Positions 16,791 to 24,926 of a stretch of DNA of 50,366 bases are shown here, in pieces. The stretch is from JAABRU01 sp050180235 (GTDB taxonomy: Bacteria; Desulfobacterota; Desulfobacteria; Desulfobacterales; Desulfococcaceae). The stretch lies in assembly GCA_050180235.1 (NCBI GenBank), contig JBFXEJ010000036.1:1-50366 (forward strand). Reading direction: 5' to 3'. The notes below the pieces were generated by a model. The model had not been told where the DNA came from and did no database searches. It worked only from the letters and a program-made list of their open reading frames with translations. The translations under genes and the position numbers were made by a program. Positions within the stretch are counted from its first letter, which is position 1, and every line of letters begins with the position of its first letter.

Positions 16791-18044
16791 TTATCTGTTT
16801 TGCAGAATGCGATCCGTTTCTGCAATGTTGCTGCTGACTTTTTCAATGATTTCTGACTGTTTTTCCGATGCTTCCGCAATGCCGGAGACCAGATCCGCCA
16901 CTTTCCGGATATTGTCCGCAAGTTCCGCAAAGGATTTGTCCGCTGCATCTGTCAGTTCCGCTTCCCTGTGAATTTTCCGGATGGTATTTTCAATCAGCTT
17001 TTCCGTATTCCGGGCAGCCTCAGTAGACTGTCGGGCCAGATGCTTCACCTCGGATGCCACCACCGAAAAACCCGCTCCTGCTTCTCCCGCCTTTGCCGCC
17101 TCAATGGCCGCATTCAGAGCCAGCAGATTGGTCTGAAAGGCAATGGCATTGATATTCTGCACAATCTGAACGGTTTCTCTGCTGGATGCTGAAATATCGC
17201 GCATGGATTCTGCAAGTTCTTTCATGACTGCGCCGGACTGCACAATCACCTGTCCGGATTCTCCCATGACAATTTTTGAACTTTGGGCCTGCAGAACATT
17301 CTCCCGTGTGTGTTCAGTCATTTCTTTCAGCGCATCATGAATCAGATACTCGGTATGGATTCGTACACGGGAAACCACATTTTCCAGTTGATCTGCCATG
17401 TTCTCCAAATCGGATTTGCTTTTCTCCAGTTCTTCCGTTGCCTGCTCTCTGTCCTTCAATGCCTTTTGCAGAGCATCTGTCATCGTGTTATGACCTTTTT
17501 CCACAAAATACAGAACAAGACTCATGGACAGCATAGGACCGATGATGTTTGCCATCTGTGTTTGCAGGAGCTGCGCGGGTGTCAGATGGATCATGGGAAG
17601 TTCATATCCCCTGATTTTCAGGAAATACAGTGCAGCAATTTCCATCAGCATGAACACTGTCCAAAAAAGGGAACTCCGGATGCCCACAAAGGTGACGGCA
17701 AATACCGGAACCACCATATTCCAGGCCAGAGAAGTGGAGCCCAGCCCCCCTGTCATGCAGGGCAGAAATATGAAATGCCAGGCCAGCGCTGCAAAACTGA
17801 AATTGGCGGAAAAGATCAGGGAACCGGTCATACGGAGCAGAAGAGGGGAAATCAGGGCCGTGACCATCACTGCCATCATGCTGGTTCCAAGTTCTGTATG
17901 GCCCATATGATACCATTTGAAAGCATTGGGAATAAAGAACAGGGGGGAAAGAAATGCGTAGATGACAAAGTACCGGCATCTCCGCACCAGATCAGGATCA
18001 GTCTGAAACCTGTCCGGAACAAAACGGTTGACAAAACTGTTCAT
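16791..18044 (-). CDS. Methyl-accepting chemotaxis protein with integral-membrane sensor
   Basis: 417 residues. Instead of a periplasmic domain, the first ~190 residues hold about six hydrophobic helices with short loops (for example YFVIYAFLSPLFFIPNAF and MVVPVFAVTFVG). A coiled-coil linker (QKALKDREQATEELEKSK) then leads into a short signalling domain with its tip at 300-338 (AIAFQTNLLALNAAIEAAKA). The sensor resembles MASE-type membrane modules in general layout, so it may sense a membrane-soluble or energy signal. The signalling domain is shorter than in the neighbouring MCP, so the two may belong to different length classes. GGGAGC lies upstream of the start. Confidence 0.88.
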   Translation of the reverse strand: MNSFVNRFVPDRFQTDPDLVRRCRYFVIYAFLSPLFFIPNAFKWYHMGHTELGTSMMAVMVTALISPLLLRMTGSLIFSANFSFAALAWHFIFLPCMTGGLGSTSLAWNMVVPVFAVTFVGIRSSLFWTVFMLMEIAALYFLKIRGYELPMIHLTPAQLLQTQMANIIGPMLSMSLVLYFVEKGHNTMTDALQKALKDREQATEELEKSKSDLENMADQLENVVSRVRIHTEYLIHDALKEMTEHTRENVLQAQSSKIVMGESGQVIVQSGAVMKELAESMRDISASSRETVQIVQNINAIAFQTNLLALNAAIEAAKAGEAGAGFSVVASEVKHLARQSTEAARNTEKLIENTIRKIHREAELTDAADKSFAELADNIRKVADLVSGIAEASEKQSEIIEKVSSNIAETDRILQNR

Positions 18045-18099
18045 TCATGCTCCCTGTGCCAGATTTTTTGCAGTTTGAAAAATTCTCCCCGGCTTTTGC

Positions 18100-18208
18100 G
18101 GCTGGTTCTGCCGGATATGCAATGCCATTTTCGGAGTGCCGAACGGAAAGTTTGGCAGTTTTTTCGTCAATCATCTGATCGTCCCAAACTTTCAGTTCAG
18201 GACTCCCC
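18100..18208. repeat. AAACTTTCAGTTC-type repeat
   Basis: The paired segments GAACGGAAAGTTTGG and CCAAACTTTCAGTTC flank a short filler. The same pair occurs at 19995-20060, 24790-24855 and 39520-39565. It lies upstream of the short MCP start, next to GGTGATTTC copy 2. Confidence 0.6.
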
Positions 18209-18216
18209 GGCCTTGC

Positions 18217-18317
18217 TTAGGTGATTTACGGAAAAAAATATACCACCAAAGTATCAAAAGCTTCCAGCTTTTGCCTAGAACTGAAATGGTATATTTATTT
18301 TCAGAAATCACCTTAAT
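18217..18317. repeat. GGTGATTTC-family element, copy 2, with GGCCTTGC duplication
   Basis: 101 bp with ends TTAGGTGATTT and AAATCACCTTAAT. GGCCTTGC lies directly outside both ends (18209-18216 and 18318-18325), a clean 8 bp target duplication. The core carries AAAAGCTTCCAGCTTTTG. Confidence 0.88.
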
Positions 18318-18352
18318 GGCCTTGCCTGGGGCCGTGCTTTTCAGAGATCCGT

Positions 18353-19792
18353 TCAGCGCGCCTTGATGCCGTTGATAATATCCGAGGAGGAAATATTTTC
18401 CTTTACCGGAATCAGCACCACCCGGCCGCCGAGTTTTTCCACCAGTTCATTGCCTATGACCTCATGGGGAGCATAATTGCCTCCTTTGGTAAGAATATCA
18501 GGCCTGATGGTTTCAATCACAGTGTTGAGTTGTCCGTAAGAAAACACAGTGACATAATCAACACTGTCCAGCGCGCTGAGAATCTGCACCCTTTCCCTTG
18601 CGCTGATGACAGGCCGTCCCTCACCCTTTAACCGCCTGACAGATTCATCATCATCAATGGCTGCAATCAGCACATCGCCCATCTGCTTTGACGCAGAAAA
18701 AAGCCGGATATGGCCCGCGTGCAGGAGATCAAAACATCCGTTGCTCAGCACTATCTTACGGCTCTGCCGCTTCAAATCTTCTGCAATCGCGGACAGTTCG
18801 CTCAGATTCTTATATTTTGTCAGAATCTCATCAGAAGATTTTCCCATTGCGCTCAGCAGTTCCTCACGCGTAACTGTGGCTGTCCCCACCTTGCCGACAA
18901 CAATGCCCGCAGCAGTATTGGCAAGTGCGGCCGCGTCCCGGAAGGAAAAACCGGATGCAGCCGCAAGTCCGAAAACTGATACCACTGTATCCCCTGCTCC
19001 GGAAACATCAAAAACCTGCCGTGCCTCGGCTTTGATGATATAAGGTTCCTGATCCGGCTCAAACAGCACCATTCCCTCTTTGCCGCAGGTGATGAGCAGA
19101 TTCCCAATGCCTGTGCTTTCCAGCAGTTTCCGGCCTGCACGGAACAAATCAGCCTGATCCCGTATTTCCATTCCCGATGCCAAAGCCGCTTCTTTTTTGT
19201 TCGGAGTAAGCAGGGAAACTCCGGCATATTTTGTAAAATCAAGTCCTTTGGGATCGGCAATGGAGATTTTCCCGTGTTTCCGGGCAAGGGAAATCAGATT
19301 TTTCAGAAAAGGCCGAGTCATCAGTCCCTTTCCGTAATCGGAAATCAGCACAGCGTCGCATTCCGGTATTTTTGCTTCTGCAAAACGGTTGAGACTTTCA
19401 AATGTGGCATCGGAAATCTCCCTACGGGTTTCCCGGTCAATGCGCAGAACATGCTGACTGGCTGCAATCACACGGGTTTTCCGGGTTGTGGGACGTTTAG
19501 ATTCCCGGATCACGCCTCCGGTATCCGCATGGAGTCCGGCAAACATCTCCAGTACCCGATCCCCGTCTGTTTTTGTGCCAATTACACCGGCAACAGACAC
19601 CTGCGCACCCAGCACAGCAAGATTGTTCACCACATTGCCCGCGCCGCCCAGGGTGTAATCCTCTTTTTCCACTTCCACAATCTGCACAGGAGCTTCAGGA
19701 GAAATCCTCTCCACTTTTCCCCATACATATTCATCAATCATCAGATCGCCTGCAACCAGCACGCGGCACTGATCAAATTTGGAAATATCCAT
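18353..19792 (-). CDS. hldE: Bifunctional heptose-7-phosphate kinase / heptose-1-phosphate adenylyltransferase
   Basis: 479 residues, the normal length of HldE. The N-terminal ribokinase-like domain (1-~320) has LVAGDLMIDEYVWG, GGAGNVVNN and the catalytic GAGDTVVSVF. The C-terminal nucleotidyltransferase domain (~345-479) begins KIVLSNGCFDLLHAGHIRLF with the HxGH motif, and ends with ENISSSDIINGI. It phosphorylates D-glycero-D-manno-heptose 7-phosphate, then adenylates the 1-phosphate to give the ADP-heptose precursor for LPS core. The start is fixed by AACAGGA upstream, which lies at the edge of the repeat at 19806-19948, so its promoter region has been displaced or replaced by that element. 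Confidence 0.95.
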   Translation of the reverse strand: MDISKFDQCRVLVAGDLMIDEYVWGKVERISPEAPVQIVEVEKEDYTLGGAGNVVNNLAVLGAQVSVAGVIGTKTDGDRVLEMFAGLHADTGGVIRESKRPTTRKTRVIAASQHVLRIDRETRREISDATFESLNRFAEAKIPECDAVLISDYGKGLMTRPFLKNLISLARKHGKISIADPKGLDFTKYAGVSLLTPNKKEAALASGMEIRDQADLFRAGRKLLESTGIGNLLITCGKEGMVLFEPDQEPYIIKAEARQVFDVSGAGDTVVSVFGLAAASGFSFRDAAALANTAAGIVVGKVGTATVTREELLSAMGKSSDEILTKYKNLSELSAIAEDLKRQSRKIVLSNGCFDLLHAGHIRLFSASKQMGDVLIAAIDDDESVRRLKGEGRPVISARERVQILSALDSVDYVTVFSYGQLNTVIETIRPDILTKGGNYAPHEVIGNELVEKLGGRVVLIPVKENISSSDIINGIKAR

Positions 19793-19805
19793 TATAAAAA
19801 TCCTG

Positions 19806-19948
19806 TTAGGCGATTTCCATGAAAAAATGTACCATCATTGCAGGGTGGGCACGGCTTTTTGTGCCCGCCGTTTCAGCAGGACGGCGGGCACAAAAAGCCG
19901 TGCCCACCCTACGAAAAACGGTATAATCATTAATGGAAATCACCTTAA
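19806..19948. repeat. Long GGTGATTTC-family element with GGGCACGG core
   Basis: 143 bp with ends TTAGGCGATTTCC and GGAAATCACCTTAA. The core is a large palindrome built from GGGTGGGCACGGCTTTTTG and its complement around AGCAGGACG. A 142 bp reversed copy is at 29788-29929. It lies 13 bp upstream of the hldE start. Confidence 0.88.
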
Positions 19949-19989
19949 TCTCTCCACACTCAGAAGCAATGGTATAAGTAAAGAATTTC

Positions 19990-20085
19990 CTGAGTTCCAA
20001 ACTGAAAGTTTGGCCGTCTTTTTCCCGATCTTTTCAGTGTCCCAAATTTTCAGTTCAGGATTCCTTCTCCTTTAACTTAATGGCA
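19990..20085. repeat. AAACTTTCAGTTC / TTAACTTAATGGCATT repeat at the Uma2 3' end
   Basis: CCAAACTGAAAGTTTGG and CCAAATTTTCAGTTC pair, followed by CTTTAACTTAATGGCATTG, the same end sequence as the element at 24763-24880. The Uma2-type gene reads into this repeat and stops within it. Confidence 0.65.
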
Positions 20086-20693
20086 TTGACACTCAGAAGA
20101 GACACCCGGTCATAGATTTCTCTGAGTTTGAGTTCACATCCGATGGATTCCAGCACAATCACGTCCTCCAAATCCCTGTATTCGGAAAGGAGCCATGTAT
20201 TGCCGGGCTGCCGTACATAGTGTTCCGCATAACAGCGTTCCTGTGAAATGAGCAGATAGTCACACAAAGAAGCAAGGGTGCGGTACTGCTCAAACTTTGC
20301 CCCACGGTCATAGGCAGCAGTGGATTTTGACAGCACTTCCACAATGAGCAGCGGATTGAGCAGGGTATCCGCGTACCGGTCATCAAACTGGGGTTTTCCG
20401 CACACCACTGTGACATCCGGATATGTATACAGTTCCATGTGACTTAACTTGCACAAGCTGGAAGCTTGTGCTACTTTGACCCGCATATCAATTACATAGA
20501 CTTCACAGGAAGTTTTTTTCAACTGTGCCCGAAGTTCAGATGCCGTGTTCAGGGCAATGAGATTGTGCCTTCGGCTGGCTCCGGCCATAGCAAACATTTC
20601 TCCGTTGAAATATTCGCTTTTGTACGGAGCCGCTCTTTCCATTGCCAGATATTCTTCCGGACTAATCTTTTCTTTGGGCAGAACACTCATCAT
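20055..20693 (-). CDS. Uma2-family (DUF820) PD-(D/E)XK nuclease-like protein
   Basis: 212 residues. The motifs EEYLAMERAAPYKSEYFNGE, YTYPDVTVVCG (metal-ligand Asp) and LLIVEVLSKST (Glu of the E-x-K core) define the Uma2 fold, a restriction-endonuclease-like family widespread in cyanobacteria and filamentous bacteria with unknown biological role. The insert VAQASSLCKLSH between the VKV strand and MELYTYPD comes from a palindromic repeat (20441-20481) in frame. The last residues, NAIKLKEKES, are encoded by a second repeat that also provides the stop. The start is the ATG at 20693 (GGGAG upstream); a longer upstream frame is repeat-derived. Confidence 0.82.
   Translation of the reverse strand: MMSVLPKEKISPEEYLAMERAAPYKSEYFNGEMFAMAGASRRHNLIALNTASELRAQLKKTSCEVYVIDMRVKVAQASSLCKLSHMELYTYPDVTVVCGKPQFDDRYADTLLNPLLIVEVLSKSTAAYDRGAKFEQYRTLASLCDYLLISQERCYAEHYVRQPGNTWLLSEYRDLEDVIVLESIGCELKLREIYDRVSLLSVNAIKLKEKES
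20441..20481. repeat. Palindromic repeat inserted in frame in the Uma2 gene
   Basis: GCACAAGCTGGAAGCTTGTGC is an almost perfect palindrome, followed by TACTTTGA. It encodes AQASSLCKL on the minus strand. The same core, with A for C/G changes, lies inside the GGTGATTTC elements (CAAAAGCTGGAAGCTTTTG). Confidence 0.75.
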
Positions 20694-20873
20694 AATTCTC
20701 CCTGTTGTAATAAATAGGCAAACGAAATTTTTCGTGTATAAAAAAAGCCGGGATTCACCCGCCCCCTGCCCCTCCCTCAAGGGAGGGGAGATATTTTATA
20801 TGCCCCTCCCTTAAAGAGGGGAGATATTTTATACCCGAAAATTTATGTTGATACTTATTGTCAACCGTTATTG

Positions 20874-21287
20874 TCAGGAGGATACGGCATATGCCACAAT
20901 CAGTTCCTTCAAAAAGCGGGGCGGACGCACAACCCTGCCTTCGGGCGTAATGCAGGCATGTCTGGTATATCCTTTGACCAGAGGTTTTTCATCCTCCTGC
21001 CGGAAGATGTTGTAATCAAACTTCATTCCGCCTTTCACTTCCGCATCCACACCGGTTTCAATGATAAGCATGTCATCATACCGGGCCGGATGAAGATATT
21101 TGCACCAGACTTCGGAAACCGGCAGAAGAATGCCTTTTTTCTCAATTTCACTGTAGGCCAGCCCAAGATGCCGGAAGGTTTCTGTGCGTCCCATTTCAAA
21201 CCAGCGGAGATAGTTGGCATGATACACCACGCCCATCTTGTCCGTATCTCCGTAAATTACCCGGTAGGTGATTCTGTGGTGCAGCAT
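20874..21287 (-). CDS. YbgC-type acyl-CoA thioesterase (hotdog fold)
   Basis: 137 residues, full length for the 4HBT/YbgC family. The signature YGDTDKMGVVYHANYLRWFE (residues 12-31) contains the catalytic Asp and the hotdog helix start. It hydrolyses short acyl-CoA or acyl-ACP thioesters in the cytosol. The ATG is two bases past the thrH stop and its AGGAG site lies inside the end of thrH, so the two are translationally coupled. Substrate cannot be read from sequence, and a link with threonine synthesis is not obvious. Confidence 0.87.
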   Translation of the reverse strand: MLHHRITYRVIYGDTDKMGVVYHANYLRWFEMGRTETFRHLGLAYSEIEKKGILLPVSEVWCKYLHPARYDDMLIIETGVDAEVKGGMKFDYNIFRQEDEKPLVKGYTRHACITPEGRVVRPPRFLKELIVAYAVSS

Positions 21288-21289
21288 AA

Positions 21290-21904
21290 CTATGCCGTCT
21301 CCTGAGACAGAATTTTTTCAATGATGGGTTTGAGTTCCGTATACTCCCGCGTCACAGGAAACTGGGGAAACTCGTCAATGACATTCTGCGGGGGCCGGAA
21401 CAGGATTCCGTGCTCAGCCTCCTGTAGCATGGAAATATCGTTATAAGAATCTCCCATAGCTATGACCCGGTAATTCAGTCCTTTCAATGCCTGTGCGACC
21501 CTGCGCTTTCCATCCTTCTGGCGCAGAGTGTAATCCTCCACAGAGCCGTCCGCGCCGATGACCAGAGTATTGCAAAGCAGTGTCGGCCATCCAAGCTGTT
21601 TCATCAAAGGCCCGGCAAACTGGGTATAGGTGTCGGAAACAACAATAATCTGTGCGCGTTCCCTGACCCAGTTGAAAAATTCCAATGCCCCGTCCAAAGG
21701 CTTCATGGTCGCGATCACATCGGTGAGGTCTTTGAGTTTCAGGCCGTGTTCTTTGAGAATGGCCAGACGCTTTTTCATCAGCACATTATAATCTGAAATA
21801 TCCCGCGTGGTCAGGCGGAGTTCCTTTATGCCTGTTTTCTCCGCCACATTGATCCATATTTCCGGGACAAACACTCCTTCCAAATCTGAACATATTATAT
21901 ACAT
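21290..21904 (-). CDS. thrH: Phosphoserine phosphatase / homoserine phosphotransferase ThrH
   Basis: 204 residues, matching ThrH of Pseudomonas in length and motifs. The HAD nucleophile segment is CSDLEGVFVPEIWINVAE (Asp7), motif II VVSDTYTQF and motif IV MGDSYNDISML. ThrH dephosphorylates phosphoserine and can transfer the phosphate to homoserine, replacing homoserine kinase. It lies just downstream of hom on the same strand, separated by a heptamer repeat, which supports the homoserine role. Start with AAAGGAAAA upstream. Confidence 0.92.
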   Translation of the reverse strand: MYIICSDLEGVFVPEIWINVAEKTGIKELRLTTRDISDYNVLMKKRLAILKEHGLKLKDLTDVIATMKPLDGALEFFNWVRERAQIIVVSDTYTQFAGPLMKQLGWPTLLCNTLVIGADGSVEDYTLRQKDGKRRVAQALKGLNYRVIAMGDSYNDISMLQEAEHGILFRPPQNVIDEFPQFPVTREYTELKPIIEKILSQETA

Positions 21905-21914
21905 GGTTTTCCTT

Positions 21915-22078
21915 TCAGTCAGTTATCAGTTGCCAGTTATCAGTTGTCAGTTGCCAGTTATTAGTTGCCAGTTATCAATTGTCAATTGTCATTCATCAAC
22001 CATTAACTGATAACTGATAACTGTTCACTGTTCACTGATTACTGTTTACTGATAACTGAACACTGTTTACTGGTCACT
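21915..22078. repeat. Heptamer repeat CAGTTATCAGTTGCC
   Basis: About 23 tandem, degenerate seven-base units (CAGTTAT, CAGTTGC, CAGTTGT, then the complementary ACTGATA, ACTGTTC, ACTGTTT) fill the hom-thrH gap. The second half is roughly the complement of the first, so the transcript can fold. The hom stop codon and last three residues lie inside it. Confidence 0.9.
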
Positions 22079-23377
22079 GTCTTCAATGCGGATAAGCATG
22101 GGTTCTGCACGCACTACATCCAGTTCCATGATTTCCTTCATTGCCTTTTTCACATCCGCTTCCTTTGCCTTATGGGTCAGCATGACAATAGGAACCGGGC
22201 CTTCGCTTTTTCTTCCTTTCTGATGCACCGAAGAAATGCTGATTCCGTATTTTCCCAGAATGCCGGATATTTTGGACAGGACACCGGGCTGATCTGCTGC
22301 GGCAAAACGGAAATAATAATAGGTTTCAATCTCATCTATCGGCAGAACCGGGATTTCCTTTACAGAATCGGGCTGCCAGGACAGATGGGGAATCCGCTGT
22401 CCGGCTCCGGAAACCATATTGCGGGCAATATCAGCAAGATCACTTACCACTGCGCTGCCTGTGGGCATCATGCCCGCACCGTATCCGCAGAGCATCATAT
22501 CCCCTACCGCATCCGCGGAAATGGTGATCGCATTGAGGCTGCCGCTGATATTGGAAAGCGGATTGGACAAAGGAATCATTGTCGGATGAATCCGTGCCTC
22601 TACAGCGTTCCCTTTGTTCTTGCCGATGGCCAGCAGTTTGACCCTGTATCCGAATTCCCCGGCAAAGGCAATGTCATCAGGCGTGATTTTCGTGATTCCC
22701 TCCACATAAATGTCATCCAGATTAATCTTCATGCCATAGGCCAGCGCGTTGAGAATGGCCAGTTTGTGCGCTGTGTCAAATCCCTCTATATCCAAAGTGG
22801 GATCTGCCTCGGCAAAACCGGCTTCCTGCGCGCCTTTCAGCGCGTCCGCAAACGTGGAGCCTTCTTCTGTGATTTTGCTCAGGATATAATTGCATGTGCC
22901 GTTGAGGATGCCGGTCATGGCAAAAATCCGGTTGCCCACCAGGGATTCCCGCAGGGATTTGATGATGGGCATGCATCCGCCCACACTGGCCTCATAAGCG
23001 AAGTCCACCCCTTTTTTCCCGGCTGCGGCCACAATCTCATTGCCGTGCGCTGCAATCAAAGCCTTATTGGCTGTCACCACATGCTTTCCCTGACCGATGG
23101 CTTCCAAAATAAAATTTTTGGCAATCCCTTTTCCGCCGATCAGTTCCACAACAATGTCAACCTCAGGATCATTGATGGCCCTGTGTGCATCATTAATCAG
23201 CACATCTTTATCCAGTTTTATCCCCCTGTCTTTTTCCGTATCAATATCAGCCACATATTTCAGGTTCAGATCAACTCCGGTTCTGTCGCGCAGAATTTCC
23301 CTGTTTTCCAGAAGAATCCTTGCCACACCGGAACCCACCGTACCAAATCCGAGTATCGCCACATGAATCTGTTTCAT
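22067..23377 (-). CDS. hom: Homoserine dehydrogenase
   Basis: 436 residues: an NAD(P)-binding domain (ILGFGTVGSGVARIL at 8-22), the catalytic domain with GILNGTCNYIL and FAEADPTLDIEGFDTAHKLA (catalytic Asp/Lys region), and a C-terminal ACT regulatory domain (~355-430) typical of threonine-feedback enzymes. It reduces aspartate semialdehyde to homoserine in Thr/Met synthesis. The start has GGAGCGGCA upstream. It heads the hom-thrH-thioesterase operon and diverges from purM across about 290 bp. The final residues DSDQ and the stop derive from the heptamer repeat, so the C-terminus is recently altered. Confidence 0.95.
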   Translation of the reverse strand: MKQIHVAILGFGTVGSGVARILLENREILRDRTGVDLNLKYVADIDTEKDRGIKLDKDVLINDAHRAINDPEVDIVVELIGGKGIAKNFILEAIGQGKHVVTANKALIAAHGNEIVAAAGKKGVDFAYEASVGGCMPIIKSLRESLVGNRIFAMTGILNGTCNYILSKITEEGSTFADALKGAQEAGFAEADPTLDIEGFDTAHKLAILNALAYGMKINLDDIYVEGITKITPDDIAFAGEFGYRVKLLAIGKNKGNAVEARIHPTMIPLSNPLSNISGSLNAITISADAVGDMMLCGYGAGMMPTGSAVVSDLADIARNMVSGAGQRIPHLSWQPDSVKEIPVLPIDEIETYYYFRFAAADQPGVLSKISGILGKYGISISSVHQKGRKSEGPVPIVMLTHKAKEADVKKAMKEIMELDVVRAEPMLIRIEDSDQ

Positions 23378-23671
23378 TGCCGCTCCTTGTTTACAGACTG
23401 AAAAAAATTAAGAATTCTGATGATATTCCGGCAAATACCCAACTGTTTCCGGACTCTGGTGCGGAAACAGGAAAAAATTTCCGGAAACTGTCTCATATTT
23501 TTTCCCGAAATAAAAGTGTTATTAATTTATCCTGACAAACCATTATTACCCAAAGATACGGCCAATGTCAAAAAAATTGTTTTGACTTTTGACGCAAACC
23601 GGTTTAGTTATTTCCCTGTTTCTCTGTACGGTATAATGATTTTCCCATGAAATTCGACACAAGGATGGAAT

Positions 23672-24718
23672 ATGAGTCAATCGCTGACATATGCGGACGC
23701 GGGTGTGGATATTGACAAGGCCAGCAGACTGGTTGACCGGATCAAGGAAATTGCCAAAAGGACTCCCCGGCATGGAGTGATGGGCGATATCGGAGGTTTT
23801 GGCGGACTGTATTCACTCAATACAGCCAATATTGCCCAGCCGGTGCTGGTCAGCTCCACGGATGGCGTGGGAACCAAGCTGAAAATAGCCTTTATGATGA
23901 ACAGACATGACACAGTGGGAATCGATCTGGTGGCCATGTGTGTAAACGATGTGCTGGTTCAGGGTGCGAAACCTCTGTTTTTTCTTGATTATTTTGCCAC
24001 AGGCAAGCTGGATGACGGTGTTGCCGCTGATGTCATCAAAGGCATTGGTGAAGGCTGCAGTATGGCAAACTGTGCGCTGATTGGGGGGGAAACCGCTGAA
24101 ATGCCGGGCCTTTATCAGGAAGGGGAATATGATCTGGCCGGTTTTACTGTGGGGCTGGTGGATAATGAGAAACTTATAGACGGTTCTGAAATCCGGGTGG
24201 GACACGGACTGATCGGCATACCTTCATCAGGACTTCACAGCAACGGCTATTCCCTGGTGCGCAAAATCTGTTTTAATCTCCTTAAACTAGATATTGACGC
24301 GCATATACCGGAACTGGGCAAAACCCTGGGGGAGGAACTTATCACCCCTACCCGGATTTATACGGAAACGGTTCTTAAACTGATACGGGATCTGCCCATA
24401 CACGGTCTGGCCCATATCACGGGCGGCGGAATTGATGAAAATATCGTGCGCATTATTCCCCCTCCCTGCGATGTGCTGATCCGGAGCGGAAGCTGGGCCA
24501 TTCCTCCGATCTTTGAATTTCTCCGGAAAAAAGGAAATGTGCCGGAAACGGAAATGCGCAGAACCTTCAACAACGGCATCGGCATGATAGCCGTAGTGCC
24601 GGAAGAATCCGTACCTGACGTGCTGGCCCGTCTCCGTGCCATGAATGAGGATGCCCGGCTTATCGGAGAAGTTGTGGCACGCAAAGGCACCGGCCCCAGG
24701 GTGCGCTGGACAGAATAG
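23672..24718 (+). CDS. purM: Phosphoribosylformylglycinamidine cyclo-ligase
   Basis: 348 residues, full length for PurM (AIR synthetase). Signatures: STDGVGTKLKIA (58-70), DLVAMCVNDVLVQGAKPLFF, GGETAEMPGLY and HITGGGIDENIVRI. It makes aminoimidazole ribotide in de novo purine synthesis, cytosolic. AAGGATGG precedes the ATG. Standing alone on the plus strand, it is divergent from hom and probably monocistronic. Confidence 0.96.
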   Translation: MSQSLTYADAGVDIDKASRLVDRIKEIAKRTPRHGVMGDIGGFGGLYSLNTANIAQPVLVSSTDGVGTKLKIAFMMNRHDTVGIDLVAMCVNDVLVQGAKPLFFLDYFATGKLDDGVAADVIKGIGEGCSMANCALIGGETAEMPGLYQEGEYDLAGFTVGLVDNEKLIDGSEIRVGHGLIGIPSSGLHSNGYSLVRKICFNLLKLDIDAHIPELGKTLGEELITPTRIYTETVLKLIRDLPIHGLAHITGGGIDENIVRIIPPPCDVLIRSGSWAIPPIFEFLRKKGNVPETEMRRTFNNGIGMIAVVPEESVPDVLARLRAMNEDARLIGEVVARKGTGPRVRWTE

Positions 24719-24762
24719 AAAAAGATGCCAGATTTCAGTATGTTCATAACCCGACCCTCAAA

Positions 24763-24880
24763 GGCATTAAGTTAAGCAGTTCCCCGGATTGCCGAACTAA
24801 AAGTTTGGCACTTTTTTCTCAATTATTTCAAAGTTCCAAACTTTCATTTCGGACTCTTCAGCCCTTAACTTAATGGCATT
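24763..24880. repeat. CATTAAGTTAAG element upstream of the WecA fusion
   Basis: The ends GGCATTAAGTTAAG and CTTAACTTAATGGCATT are inverted. The interior has GAACTAAAAGTTTGG and CCAAACTTTCATTTC, the same pair as at 18100-18208. It fills the gap between purM and the next gene and even provides an in-frame ATG (24873). Confidence 0.8.
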
Positions 24881-24926
24881 GAACCCGGCCCTGAAACCTG
24901 AAACCGGACCCCTGAAATCTTGTGAT

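Noticed and set aside
21915..22078. Possible CRISPR array from regular short repeats
   Set aside because: The unit is only seven bases, without unique spacers; it is a heptamer satellite.
23632..23637. TATAAT as the purM -10 box
   Set aside because: No acceptable -35 box at 16-18 bp; kept out of the feature list.
24873..24926. Upstream ATG of the WecA fusion as the true start
   Set aside because: The ATG is part of the repeat end TTAACTTAATGGCATT, has no ribosome site, and the added residues precede the natural first membrane helix.
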